A stretch of 64,000 nucleotides of DNA from DTU098 sp964498525 (GTDB taxonomy: Bacteria > Bacillota > Desulfotomaculia > Desulfotomaculales > Pelotomaculaceae), in assembly GCA_964498525.1 (NCBI GenBank), contig CAZCGU010000014.1, positions 1 through 64,000 of the forward strand, in the 5' to 3' direction. The notes beneath the pieces are model-generated. The model did not search any database, was not told the origin of the DNA, and saw only the letters and a program-made list of their open reading frames with translations. The position numbers and the translations under genes are program-made. The number at the start of each line of letters is the position of its first letter. Within the stretch, counting starts at the first letter, position 1. Shown here piece by piece: positions 1 through 9,167 of the stretch.

Positions 1-134
1 AAGTGGTAAGAGGAGCAAGAGAACGTTGTAAAAGTGGCGTCTGCCACATCGTTTTAAGAGGAATCAACCGACAGGATATCTTCTTTGACGAGAAATGCAA
101 AGCTATTAAGAGAAAACGCTAGATTATAGAGGGA
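1..134 (+). pseudogene. 5' fragment of REP-associated transposase fused to foreign leader (copy 1)
   Basis: From the GTG at 3 the sequence reads like the first 30 residues of the Y1/HUH transposase at 9168 (MVRGARERCKSGVCHIVLRG...), then departs into nine unrelated codons and a TAG at 120-122. The HUH histidines and the catalytic tyrosine are missing, so no active enzyme can come from it. The whole 134 bp is identical to 4872-5005, which points to a recent copying event of the already chimeric unit. The left part may extend beyond the window edge. Confidence 0.8.
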
Positions 135-138
135 TGGT

Positions 139-369
139 ATGCAAATAACAAGAGAAATGGCTCATAAACTTGCAGTTGAACATGGGCTGGTTGTCAAGAA
201 AGGTGTTACAAAAGATTTAGATTTTCTAGTTGTAGCTGATCCTGATTCAATGTCTGGAAAAGCAAAAAAAGCTAGGGAGTATAGTACAAAAGTTGACAAA
301 TGCAGTGGAAGCGGGGGTGAGAAGCAAAAAGAACGTCCCCTTGCTTCCCCAGAAACCGTATATTCATAA
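139..369 (+). pseudogene. BRCT-domain gene fragment
   Basis: Encodes 76 residues. The first ~50 resemble the central and C-terminal part of a BRCT domain as found at the end of LigA or DinG/PolC-like exonucleases: VTKDLDFLVVADPDSMSGKA followed by KKAREY is the usual 'vtk..d.LVvgd....s.KakkA.e.g' pattern. The domain start is absent because the chimeric transposase leader abuts it. The reading frame runs out through a REP palindrome (321-348), so the tail is not native. It is best read as a broken piece of a larger DNA repair gene. A ribosome site (GAGGGATGG) precedes the ATG, so expression of a short peptide is possible. Confidence 0.6.
321..348 (-). repeat. 27-bp REP palindrome, reverse orientation
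   Basis: Reverse complement of the GAAGCAAGGGGACGTTCTTT... element also seen at 4776, 4812 and 9098. The arms GAAGCAA/TTGCTTC form a 7-bp hairpin. It lies inside the 3' part of the BRCT fragment, suggesting insertion of a REP unit there. Confidence 0.75.
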
Positions 370-477
370 GGGATAGGGGGTTGCGCGGACAGGGGCTTGA
401 TAACAGCCTCATTTCGTTTGCCTGCTCAGGTTTTTAACCAAACTGTACCGCCTTTTCAATGACACTGTAAATAGGTT

Positions 478-819
478 TTATTCGTAGTAATAGTAAACCT
501 GCGGCGGCGGTGAGGATGCAATTACCGATAGCAAATAAAAAACGATAGCTGCGTGAGGCAACAAGAGCAGTCCGGCAATTCTTTCCCTTCCCTGACGAAC
601 AAAAACCATTGCGGCCAGGTGGAATAGCGGTAATGAATAGCCGGCTAACTTAAAAATAACCGCTGGAAGAGCTGTAAGATACCAGGCGAAACCAAGGGAA
701 AGTATAGCGCCGGCAAAGCAGAGTTCCGGTCGGCGCCCATAAACGCCAAGTGAAGAAACAAGCAACGAACCAAGTATGGCGGGCCAGCCGATGAAAAATT
801 GCGCCAATAAAGGAATCAT
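478..819 (-). CDS. hypothetical small integral membrane protein
   Basis: 113 residues, mostly hydrophobic, with about four predicted membrane segments (residues ~5-25, 34-50, 52-75 and 85-103) and a short tail ending in a run of tyrosines. A good AGGAGA ribosome site lies seven bases before the ATG. I do not recognise a family. It is on the same strand as the two secreted/membrane proteins upstream (852-2255), 32 bp from the first, so the three may form one transcript. Confidence 0.6.
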   Translation of the reverse strand: MIPLLAQFFIGWPAILGSLLVSSLGVYGRRPELCFAGAILSLGFAWYLTALPAVIFKLAGYSLPLFHLAAMVFVRQGRERIAGLLLLPHAAIVFYLLSVIASSPPPQVYYYYE

Positions 820-851
820 TTCAAATCTCCTTGTGTAATGTGCAAGAAAAA

Positions 852-1652
852 TTATGCCCGTTTACGCTTTATAATTATTATTATCGCCGCGGCACATGCT
901 GCACACAGCACAGCAATTTCCGGAACAACTGATTTCACATCAAAAAATAAAGTGGCGTCAGATTTTTTGGTATTAATAATCTCCGGTTGATTTGCTCCAG
1001 CGCTGTTTTCCTCAGTGTAGATAAGACGTGTTTCTCCGTTTGGGCGGCTGACATAGACACGGTTTTGGTCAAAGAAGAATTCTTTTTCAGTGCCCCCGGA
1101 ATTAACATACCATTCAATTGCGGCAATATCTCCGGAATAATAGGGGTATTTGATATCTTCTGAAAGGAGTTTTAGAGTCCTATAGTCACCGGTTGTGGCC
1201 TTAAAAATCCCCCATGCTTTTTTATAATATGAGCCGTGTTTTTTCAGGGACATCACGCAGTAATCGCTAACTTTGGGTTCCATTGATATGTTCCCGGTAC
1301 CGGCCCAGCCATATTTAAAATCGCTGCTTAAGGAAAATTTATCCGCAACCGCCAAGCCGCTCAGGACTTTGTTAACTTCCACTGTAAAACTGTCGCCATT
1401 TTGGGCAATTAACTGGCCAACGATAAAAGCATCCTGATCAGCCCGGAAGTCTGCACAATCGTCTGCATGCAACATTCTGTATAGCGCATCCGCCGCCAAC
1501 GCTTTTTGCGGCAGAAAAAGCAAAAAGGCGCTAATTGTTATCAAAACGAATGTTCTAATTATAGCATTCACCTCATTAATTGAATAAATCTCCTGTAATG
1601 TTTGGTTGTATTTTACAGTAGTTGGTGCCATATAACAACGTTTTAGTTTCAA
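852..1652 (-). CDS. hypothetical secreted protein with C-terminal membrane anchor
   Basis: Up to 266 residues. A signal-like hydrophobic stretch (TFVLITISAFLLFLP, about residues 34-48) ends in an AxA-type site, followed by an extracytoplasmic region of ~190 residues and a C-terminal membrane helix (IAVLCAACAAAIIIII) with a KRKRA tail. This is the usual layout of a surface protein held by a C-terminal helix. The start is unsure: the TTG at 1652 overlaps a tandem duplication, while a GTG at 1571 lies just before the signal segment but has no well-spaced ribosome site. No family recognised. It shares a strand and near-contact with 1668-2255. Confidence 0.6.
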   Translation of the reverse strand: MKLKRCYMAPTTVKYNQTLQEIYSINEVNAIIRTFVLITISAFLLFLPQKALAADALYRMLHADDCADFRADQDAFIVGQLIAQNGDSFTVEVNKVLSGLAVADKFSLSSDFKYGWAGTGNISMEPKVSDYCVMSLKKHGSYYKKAWGIFKATTGDYRTLKLLSEDIKYPYYSGDIAAIEWYVNSGGTEKEFFFDQNRVYVSRPNGETRLIYTEENSAGANQPEIINTKKSDATLFFDVKSVVPEIAVLCAACAAAIIIIIKRKRA

Positions 1653-1684
1653 TCTTCAACATAGATTTCAATCTTCAACATAGA
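1647..1684. repeat. 19-bp perfect tandem duplication
   Basis: TTTCAATCTTCAACATAGA occurs twice without a spacer. The inner copy contains the stop codon of the gene ending at 1668; the outer copy carries the possible TTG start of the next gene. Looks like a replication-slippage duplication in the intergenic junction. Confidence 0.85.
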
Positions 1685-2255
1685 CAACAGGAATATCCGC
1701 CTGCACTTCCATATCTGCGGGAATACGCAAGTATAGCAGCTGCGAACCAGGGACAGTCCTGGTGTTGATACTACTGGCGCCACGCTCAAGCATTGCAGTA
1801 TCTTCACCCAATATCTGACTGGCTGCAAATTCCCTGCAGAACATGCCCAACACCACCTCCAGGCGCTGCGGCCCGGTTATCTGCAAAACATTGTCCTGCA
1901 GAGCTGCTTGATGAGGTCTGACCTTGTCGGAGAAGTCGAACCCCTCAATGGTAGTTTCGGTGGCATAATTGATAATTTCGACAAGGCCATCGGCCCTGTC
2001 CTTCCTTTCAGCTACTATTGTGATGCTTTTTTCTTTAAAACCATTTTCGTATGCGGGATTTTCCACTATTTTAATTATGCTGTCTTGCCGGAAGGGAAAC
2101 TGCCATTGTTCCAGTACAAAAGACCCCTCCGCCTGTTCCGGCCTGCCCTGCAACGCCTGCGTATACAGACGTCCCTGCCAGGTCATTTCCGCACCAACGT
2201 CCATTTCACTTACTGTTTCCATACTCACGTCAGCCAGGTTTTCCGCCGGCAGCAA
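1668..2255 (-). CDS. hypothetical exported protein
   Basis: 195 residues from the TTG at 2255, but the same frame is open ~57 bp further upstream and encodes a hydrophobic stretch (GYILLLLAAPALIPLLPA) that would make a signal peptide or anchor. No ATG/GTG/TTG is visible at the front of that extension, so the true start is unresolved or lost by a frameshift. The rest is soluble and mixed alpha/beta with no family I can name. Its stop falls in the 19-bp tandem duplication and the following gene starts within it. Confidence 0.5.
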   Translation of the reverse strand: MLPAENLADVSMETVSEMDVGAEMTWQGRLYTQALQGRPEQAEGSFVLEQWQFPFRQDSIIKIVENPAYENGFKEKSITIVAERKDRADGLVEIINYATETTIEGFDFSDKVRPHQAALQDNVLQITGPQRLEVVLGMFCREFAASQILGEDTAMLERGASSINTRTVPGSQLLYLRIPADMEVQADIPVVYVED

Positions 2256-2322
2256 CGGAATCAGAGCGGGAGCGGCCAGCAGCAGCAGGATATAACCGGC
2301 AGTTAGCCCGTTCCAGTTTATT

Positions 2323-2472
2323 CATGTCGACTATCCAGCCATTATCTGATTGGTTCGGTTGCAGCTTATATCCCCGGCCCGACATGCCGCCGGCCTGAAT
2401 AAGAAGACTGTTAAAGGGGATGGAGCCAAGGCGCCGCCAGTTGGTGTCTTGGATGTGCCAACAGTACCGCGG
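2323..2472 (-). pseudogene. possible remnant of an upstream gene
   Basis: Minus-strand frame between a stop at 2473-2475 and the downstream gene reads like real protein (WRRLGSIPFNSLLIQAG...; SDNGWIVDMNKLERA) but has no proper start and abuts the 3' end of the catalase gene. I take it as the tail of a gene whose 5' part was lost when the catalase segment joined. No family recognised. Confidence 0.25.
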
Positions 2473-2484
2473 CTATAAAGTTTT

Positions 2485-4598
2485 CTAAGCTGGGACCATG
2501 TCCTTTTGAGCTAATCTGATCCAATGACGATGTTCGGCGATGGCCTTGAGAAATTCATCAGTGAAGCGTCCCATATCAGCGGCATTTCTAATGGTGACAA
2601 CACCCATATCTGCAATGACTTCAGCAGTGCTATCCGGCGGCGCCAGTTTCACTCCAAGTATTCCTGACTTTTCAAAGAGGTCAACGCCTTCATTACTGGC
2701 AGCTACAGCTTTCGCGTGTTTGAATGCCTCAGTAACAAAGTGCAGTGCGTCCCCATGCTGAAGGAGTGAATCGGCTGAAGCGCGTCCGCCGGTAATATAG
2801 ACGGCATCAAAAACTACCGAGCTTGCAGTATGATAGTTGCGGTTTACCTGAACTTGATTGCCATCAACAGCGGTAACCAGGCCCTGATACTTACTAATAA
2901 TCTCCGAATGCGCACCTGCCTTCTTCAGTTTATCCATCACTTGCGTTACTTCTGAAAAATTAAATCCATTAGCCACGAGAATGGCTACTTTCCTTGTGGC
3001 GGGTGTCTTCACTGTGTTTGCTTGACTAACCGCAGGAGAGGATCCCGTCACACCAGTACCTCCGGGCGCCTGAGGTGGATTGGCTCCGATGCCCATGGCG
3101 ATTTGCCCGGCCAGATCACCATGGACATTGTTAAACGTATCCACCACACGCTGGCGAATTGACATATCCATGACATTCCCTACTTCGAAATGGAAAGCAT
3201 CTATGATATGTTGCTTTTCCGGAGGGGACATGCTGTTCCAGAACAGGGTGGCTTGACTGTAAAAATCTTTAAAACTGTCACTGCGCTGCCTGACCTTGCG
3301 ACCATCCACTTTTTCGGTGTAATGCACATAACCACCTTCGGCCCCGATAGCCGGCTCAGGACTGTTTGCCCGCAAGGAATTGGGTGAATAGCTTATTGCT
3401 CCCAGATCAATGGTCATGCGGTGCATACCTTCCCGCTGGTTATTATGGACATCCGCCAGCGAGCGATTAATGGGGATCTCGTGGAAGTTTGGTCCGCCAA
3501 GGCGAATCAGTTGGGTGTCTATATAAGAGAATAACCGCCCTTGGAGGAGCGGATCATTGGTAAAGTCAATTCCAGGCACCACATTGCCCGGATGGAATGC
3601 CACTTGTTCGGTCTCGGCAAAAAAATTATCGACGTTTTTGTTCAAGACCATTTTCCCGATTAATTGCACTGGCACCTGTTCCTCTGGCCAGAATTTGGTA
3701 GCATCAAGAATGTCAAAGTCGAAATCGAACTCCTGCTCTTCCTCAATCATCTGAACGCCTAATTCGAACTCAGGGAAATCACCGTTGTTGATCGCATCCC
3801 ATAAATCCCGTCTGTTAAAGTCAGGATCCTTACCGGCTATCTTCTGGGCCTCGTCCCAAACCAGGGAGTGGACACCCAGCTTCGGTTTCCAGTGGAATTT
3901 TACAAACCGGGCTTTGCCCTGCTCGTTCACAAAACGAAAGGTATTAACACCAAATCCCTCCATCATACGGAAACTGCGGGGAATGGCGCGATCGGACATT
4001 AGCCACATGATCATATGCGCTAATTCCGGAGTACTGACCACGAAATCCCAAAAAGTATCATGAGCTGAAGACGCCTGGGGGATTTCATTGTGTTGCTCCG
4101 GCTTGATGGCATGCACTATATCTGGGAATTTGATCCCATCGTGAATAAAAAATATAGGCATGTTGTTGGCAACGAGGTCGTAGTTGCCTTCTTCGGTGTA
4201 GAACTTGGTGGCAAATCCCCGCACATCACGAACAGTATCGGCGGATCCCCGGGAACCGACTACTGTAGAAAAGCGCACGAAGACTGGTGTTTTGACTGAA
4301 GAATCCTGCAGGAACCTGGCCCTGGTGTATTCGGTCAGGGGTTCATATACTTGAAAATAGCCATGGGCGCCAAATCCGCGAGCATGGACGACCCGTTCCG
4401 GGATACGTTCGTTGTCGAAATGAGTGAGCTTCTCCCGGAAATGGAAATCCTCCATGAGGGTTGGGCCTCACCTGCCTTCAGAGAGTCGTCGGTATGAGAG
4501 ATGCGCAAACCCTGGTTAGTGGTCAGTTTCGTGTTGTCATGATCCGCCTTGAACTCGGCTAGCTGTTGCTGCTTGGATTTCTCATTAATTTCAGCCAT
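2485..4598 (-). CDS. katE: large-subunit (clade 2, HPII-type) catalase, frameshifted near its N terminus
   Basis: Haem catalase converting hydrogen peroxide to water and oxygen. The main frame (ATG 4455, 656 residues) carries the catalytic His in [13 protein letters not shown], the Asn in NNMPIFFI, the proximal haem Tyr in [14 protein letters not shown], and after residue ~485 a flavodoxin/DJ-1-like C-terminal domain ([15 protein letters not shown]), as in E. coli HPII. Upstream, another frame from ATG 4598 with a strong AGGGGTGA ribosome site encodes the usual N-terminal arm ([17 protein letters not shown]...SLKAG). The two frames meet at about 4465-4475, where ...KAG should run into [10 protein letters not shown]; one base is missing (or two extra). 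Either a sequencing/assembly error or a real inactivating frameshift; translation from 4455 alone would lack the arm. Confidence 0.85.
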
Positions 4599-4775
4599 GT
4601 AGTCACCCCTTGAAAGATTATCTTGCGGTGATTAGTTTTACCATGGCAGGATCCATTTATTCCTTGTACATTTGTTTATCCAGGTTACGCTATGCTTTGA
4701 TGGCGCCGCAGCGGAGCAATTAATTCCAACTCTTGCCACTGGCAATCAACTACAGCTCAGGGAAGCAAGGGGGGG

Positions 4776-4838
4776 GAAGCAAGGGGACGTTCTTTTTGCT
4801 TCTGATATGGGGAAGCAAGGGGACGTTCTTTTTGCTTC
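4776..4838 (+). repeat. two tandem REP palindromes
   Basis: Two identical 27-bp units (4776-4802 and 4812-4838) with 7-bp arms GAAGCAA/TTGCTTC, preceded by a partial third unit at 4761-4770. They sit just before a truncated transposase, the same order as the 9098 unit before the longest transposase copy. Confidence 0.85.
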
Positions 4839-4840
4839 TG

Positions 4841-5005
4841 ATATAATAGTCAAAAATAACAGGTGTTTGAAAAGTGGTAAGAGGAGCAAGAGAACGTTGT
4901 AAAAGTGGCGTCTGCCACATCGTTTTAAGAGGAATCAACCGACAGGATATCTTCTTTGACGAGAAATGCAAAGCTATTAAGAGAAAACGCTAGATTATAG
5001 AGGGA
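4841..5005 (+). pseudogene. 5' fragment of REP-associated transposase (copy 2) with its leader
   Basis: The leader GATATAATAGTCAAAAATAA plus ten further bases matches that of the full-size copy at 9131. The coding part (GTG 4874 to TAG 4991-4993, 39 codons) matches the transposase for 30 codons and then switches to a sequence also found, diverged, at 13231-13285. 4872-5005 is identical to 1-134. No HUH motif or catalytic tyrosine remains. Confidence 0.8.
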
Positions 5006-5071
5006 GGATATATTTGGATCTCGTCGAATGGTAGCTTCAATAGATTGTCTAATAGAGGAGGCTTTAAGGCG

Positions 5072-8000
5072 ATGTCCGAAAATAAGTTGAACTTAAAACT
5101 GCACAGCTGGCTCGTGACAGCCTTTTTCCTCGCCACTTTGCTGCTGGCCGGGTTTCTTCCCGGCGCGGCGCAGGCTCTGGAAGTCAGGCCTTTTCCGGCT
5201 GATGGCCCCGGGGAAATCAGCCTCGGCTCCGAGCAACCAGCCCTGGGCCACCGCGCCACCGGCATGCAGGGGGGGCTGGAGCACCAGCCGGAGGGACTGG
5301 CAGCCGGGCTCCGCACTGTGCTTGACCAGGCGCCCGGGCTGGATTGGGAGCAGACCTGCGGCGGCGACTACAATGATCGGGCTGAGTGCCTGCAGCAAAC
5401 CAGCGACGGCGGCTATATCCTGGCGGGCGGGACCTATGCCCCCAGTAACGGCGGCAGTGACTTCTACCTGGCCAAGCTGGACGGGCAGGGGAACGTACTC
5501 TGGCAGAAAAATTACGGCGGCGCGGGCGACGAGTGGGCCTACTCTGTCCGGCAGACCGCCGACGGCGGCTATATCCTGGTCGGTGACACAAATTCTACCG
5601 GCGCGGTCGGCTATGACGTCTACGTGGTTAAGACCGGCAGCACCGGGGTTATGGAGTGGAGTAAAACCTTTGGTGGCGCGGCCAATGATTACGGCAGCGG
5701 GGTTGCCCTGTGCGCCGGCGGCGGCTACGTTGTGGTCGGCGAGACCTACTCCTACAGCACAAGTGACGCGATCTACCTGGTCCGCCTGGATGCCGCCGGC
5801 AACGTCAAATGGGGATGGTATTATGGCAGCAGCGGCACTGATTGGGGCTATGACGTGCTGCAATCAGCGGACGGAGGCTTTGTCATTGCCGGCGGGACAA
5901 ACAGTTTCGGGGCGGGCGGCGAAGACGTCTTTCTTTTTAAAGTAGACGCAACCGGCGGCACCATCTTATGGCAAAAGACATTTGGTGGCACGGGCAGAGA
6001 TCGGGCCATGGCGGTATGCCGGACGGCCGACGGTGGATACATTGTGGCCGGGGAAACCAGCTCTTACGGGGCCGGCGGGTCGGACTTGTACCTGGTCAAA
6101 ACCGGCGCCACCGGCAATAAGGTGTGGGAAAATTACTACGGCGGCAGCGCCGACGACTGGGGCATGTCGGTCTGCCAGACGGCTGACGGCGGCTACCTGG
6201 CCGGTGGCAGCACCTTGTCCTTTGGCGCCGGCGGCAGCGACCTTTACCTGGTTAAAACAGACGCTGCCGGCGGCCTCCTCTGGCAGCAGACCCTGGGAGG
6301 CGCGGGCAATGACCGGGGCGCCTGTGCCATCGAGACCGCGGACTCCGGCTATGCCATCGCCGGCGCAACCGTTTCGCCCAACGGGTGGACGGACGCTTAT
6401 TTAGCCAAGTTTCTGCCGGCCGCGGCCAGCGAGGATATGAACTATGACGGTTCCATTAATATTTTGGATCTGCTGTGGATACAGGCCAGGCTTGGACCGG
6501 TGACCGAAGCCAATCGACGGGCTGACGTCAATGCGGACGGGACGGTCAATATGCTCGACCTGCTGCAAACGGCCGGCAGGCTGGGTCCGGCGGATACCCC
6601 GGGACAGCCCTTAATTTCGGGGATTGATCCTACCAGCGGCCCTGCCGGCACGGCAGTTGCCATTACCGGCACTAATTTTGGCGCGTCTCAGGGCAACAGC
6701 GCCGTCACTTTTAACGGCGTGGCCGCCGGCGTAACCTCCTGGTCGGCAAGCCTAATCACGGCCACCGTCCCCACGGGGGCCTCTACCGGCAGCGTTGTGG
6801 TGACGGTTAACGGCCGGCCCAGCAACGGCGTGCTATTCAACGTGACTACCGTGGGCGAGACCGTTATTTTCACGCAGACCGCAACTATCGGCCCGTCCGG
6901 CGGAACGATTAACCTGGGCGACGGCGCCTCGCTGACGGTTGCCCCGGGTACCCTGAGCGCCGGCACCGCGCTGACCTTCAATAAATTTGGGAACGAGCGC
7001 AATTTCAGCGGGCCGTACTGGCTGGCCTACGAAGTGCTGGGCACGACCGGCTTCCTGCCAGGCACTCTGACCGTGCCGGTTCCGCCGGAATTGGCGCCGG
7101 ATCAGGATCGCATCGGCGTGCTGCGCTATAACCCGGAGACAATGGAGGGGGACAGCCCGCAGTTTGCCTACAATGCCCAGGCAGGAACAATCACGCTCAC
7201 TATGACCGCCGCCACTCAGCTGGCGCAGGCTGTTGCGGAAGGCAGGGCGGCCGGGCCGGGGCTGACCGGGGAGAAGCCTTTCCCGGGCTACCGGGCGATC
7301 ATAGAACTGGGCAAGGCGGCCACCCAGGTTTATGCCGAAAAAACAATCAAAATGCCTTATTACGAGCAAGTCGGTGAGACCTGCTGGGCGGCTGACATGG
7401 TGATGCTCTCCAAGGCTTTCACGCCTTACTCAAACCGTGAAAAAGAGCTGGAGATTTATGATTATATGAAGTGCATGGGGCTCGGTCTGGAAGACGGGAT
7501 CGGCACCTATGACTTTAAGCATAACCTCAACCAGTGCTTCCATACTGCTACGGGCGCCGGCGTAAGCGCCTACAGCTGGCTTTGCGCGGAGAACTTAAAG
7601 GACTTCATGATCCTGGAGCTGAAAAAGGGCTACCCCCTGATCCTGCGCTACCCGGGCCACGCCCTGCTGGTGACCGGCTATAAGCATTACCAGCATGGGA
7701 TTAGAACTATGACCGACTTCCAGGTGCATGACTCCAAGGGGATCAACCCGCCCAGCGCCAACGACGGCGGCATGTACACCTGGCGCAATTATCAGGACTG
7801 GCTGGCGCCGCGGCTGGTCTCGGGGGTGGTTGTAATCAACAGCCTGCTCTGGTCACACGACACGGAGCCGCACCCCGACCGGGCGCTGCAGACCATCGGG
7901 CTTTCCTCCCAGGACAACGTGGGCAAGCTGGGGTTTCAATATCTGAATGATTGGGGCGCCGTAGTTAACACCAGGTTTAGTTTTGCAGAAAACGAGCCCA

Positions 8001-9064
8001 AAGGATACACCTGGTATACCGGTACAAACAAAGTAGAAGCGATTCCCTATCGGGCGGAAAAACTTTATTTAAATTTACCTCTTTGGAATGCAGATTTAGA
8101 CAATAGCGTGCCTGTACGGGTAGAAGTAGAGGTTTTACAGGGGGGCAACACGAGCCCCGCCTATTCCTATTCGCAAAATATTACCCTTGGCACAGACAGG
8201 AATCCAGGTAAATTCACCAAGGATATCCCGATATGCGAATTTAAAAAGAGTACGGGAAGTTTATCCTATACCCTCAAGGTTAAACTATACAACGGCGCCG
8301 TTTACCAGGATGGTTTTTCAGTGGATTTCACCATGGAAGAGGGTCCGACTCTCTGTTCTTTGGACCCGGCAATTGGTGAGGCGGGTACTGAGCTAACAAT
8401 CAGAGGCAGCGGGTTCGGCGCCGATCAGGGAAACAGCAAGGTTACTTTTAACGACACGCCGGTCAAGGAGATTATATCCTGGTCGCCCTCGAAAATTGTG
8501 GTCACCGTGCCCGGCGCCGCCACTACCGGCGACGTAGTCGTGACCGTCGCAGATAAACCGAGCAAAGGGATAAACTTTGAGGTTCAGCCGATAGACCTGA
8601 CCTATCCGGTGCGTATTACTTACGTTTCCGGACAGAACGACGATTCTATGCCGAGGCTACAGAACCACAAAGGCCAGATTAAAATTAGCTCCGGCACAAC
8701 CGGTCTTTGGCTGACGGTCAAGTGTCTAATTGATGAGGTGCATGGCAGCGCCGACTGCTCTTGGCAATTCAAAAACCTGACCCAGCATGATGTGGAGGAG
8801 GGCAACTTCACGCGACGCAGCTATGACCAGGTTGAGATGGTGGAATTAACCGGCACAGGCTTCCTGGCCAAGCTGGATTCTGAATTAAAGGTCTTCTTAA
8901 AAAACGCCAGCGAACCTTACCAAACGATTACAAATAATGCTCAAATCAGCGGCACGGTAAGCGCCGGCAAGGCCAGCGGCACGATTCACTGGACATATCA
9001 TGAAGTGGGTGGTTCCACAGATGTAACAAAATTTTATAATTATAGTTTTGTTCCGGACATTTAA
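5072..9064 (+). CDS. secreted multidomain protein: propeller-like repeats, dockerin, TIG and C39-like peptidase
   Basis: 1330 residues from ATG 5072, chosen because GAGGAG lies 11 bases upstream; an in-frame TTG at 5045 precedes that site. A signal peptide (residues ~16-36) is followed by seven or eight ~50-residue repeats of the type DGGYILAGGT...GGSDFYLAKLD (residues ~90-450; delta-60/beta-propeller-like), a type I dockerin (two calcium-loop segments MNYDGSINILDLL and VNADGTVNMLDLL, ~455-510), a TIG/IPT domain (~514-592), a C39-like peptidase (~757-927, Cys in QVGETCWAAD, His in PGHALLVTGY, Asp in FQVHDSKG), and a second TIG domain (~1092-1172). The dockerin implies attachment to a cohesin partner, none of which is in the window. 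Protein target unknown. Flanked on both sides by REP/transposase DNA. Confidence 0.85.
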   Translation: MSENKLNLKLHSWLVTAFFLATLLLAGFLPGAAQALEVRPFPADGPGEISLGSEQPALGHRATGMQGGLEHQPEGLAAGLRTVLDQAPGLDWEQTCGGDYNDRAECLQQTSDGGYILAGGTYAPSNGGSDFYLAKLDGQGNVLWQKNYGGAGDEWAYSVRQTADGGYILVGDTNSTGAVGYDVYVVKTGSTGVMEWSKTFGGAANDYGSGVALCAGGGYVVVGETYSYSTSDAIYLVRLDAAGNVKWGWYYGSSGTDWGYDVLQSADGGFVIAGGTNSFGAGGEDVFLFKVDATGGTILWQKTFGGTGRDRAMAVCRTADGGYIVAGETSSYGAGGSDLYLVKTGATGNKVWENYYGGSADDWGMSVCQTADGGYLAGGSTLSFGAGGSDLYLVKTDAAGGLLWQQTLGGAGNDRGACAIETADSGYAIAGATVSPNGWTDAYLAKFLPAAASEDMNYDGSINILDLLWIQARLGPVTEANRRADVNADGTVNMLDLLQTAGRLGPADTPGQPLISGIDPTSGPAGTAVAITGTNFGASQGNSAVTFNGVAAGVTSWSASLITATVPTGASTGSVVVTVNGRPSNGVLFNVTTVGETVIFTQTATIGPSGGTINLGDGASLTVAPGTLSAGTALTFNKFGNERNFSGPYWLAYEVLGTTGFLPGTLTVPVPPELAPDQDRIGVLRYNPETMEGDSPQFAYNAQAGTITLTMTAATQLAQAVAEGRAAGPGLTGEKPFPGYRAIIELGKAATQVYAEKTIKMPYYEQVGETCWAADMVMLSKAFTPYSNREKELEIYDYMKCMGLGLEDGIGTYDFKHNLNQCFHTATGAGVSAYSWLCAENLKDFMILELKKGYPLILRYPGHALLVTGYKHYQHGIRTMTDFQVHDSKGINPPSANDGGMYTWRNYQDWLAPRLVSGVVVINSLLWSHDTEPHPDRALQTIGLSSQDNVGKLGFQYLNDWGAVVNTRFSFAENEPKGYTWYTGTNKVEAIPYRAEKLYLNLPLWNADLDNSVPVRVEVEVLQGGNTSPAYSYSQNITLGTDRNPGKFTKDIPICEFKKSTGSLSYTLKVKLYNGAVYQDGFSVDFTMEEGPTLCSLDPAIGEAGTELTIRGSGFGADQGNSKVTFNDTPVKEIISWSPSKIVVTVPGAATTGDVVVTVADKPSKGINFEVQPIDLTYPVRITYVSGQNDDSMPRLQNHKGQIKISSGTTGLWLTVKCLIDEVHGSADCSWQFKNLTQHDVEEGNFTRRSYDQVEMVELTGTGFLAKLDSELKVFLKNASEPYQTITNNAQISGTVSAGKASGTIHWTYHEVGGSTDVTKFYNYSFVPDI

Positions 9065-9097
9065 ACCATCAAGAGGAAGTAGCAGAAAAGTAAGGGG

Positions 9098-9124
9098 AAA
9101 GCAAGGGGACGTTCTTTTTGCTTC
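9098..9124 (+). repeat. REP palindrome upstream of transposase
   Basis: AAAGCAAGGGGACGTTCTTT... with terminal TTTTGCTTC; same element as at 4776 and 4812. It precedes the transposase leader by a few bases, the usual REP-RAYT arrangement in which the HUH enzyme recognises the hairpin. Confidence 0.8.
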
Positions 9125-9167
9125 CCCCATATGATATAATAGTCAAAAATAACAGGTGTGGTGAAAA

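Noticed and set aside
6833..7369. Long minus-strand frames under the dockerin protein gene (also 5093-5863)
   Set aside because: They are opposite-strand shadows of a GC-rich repeat-containing gene with clear domains; composition mirrors the plus strand codons.
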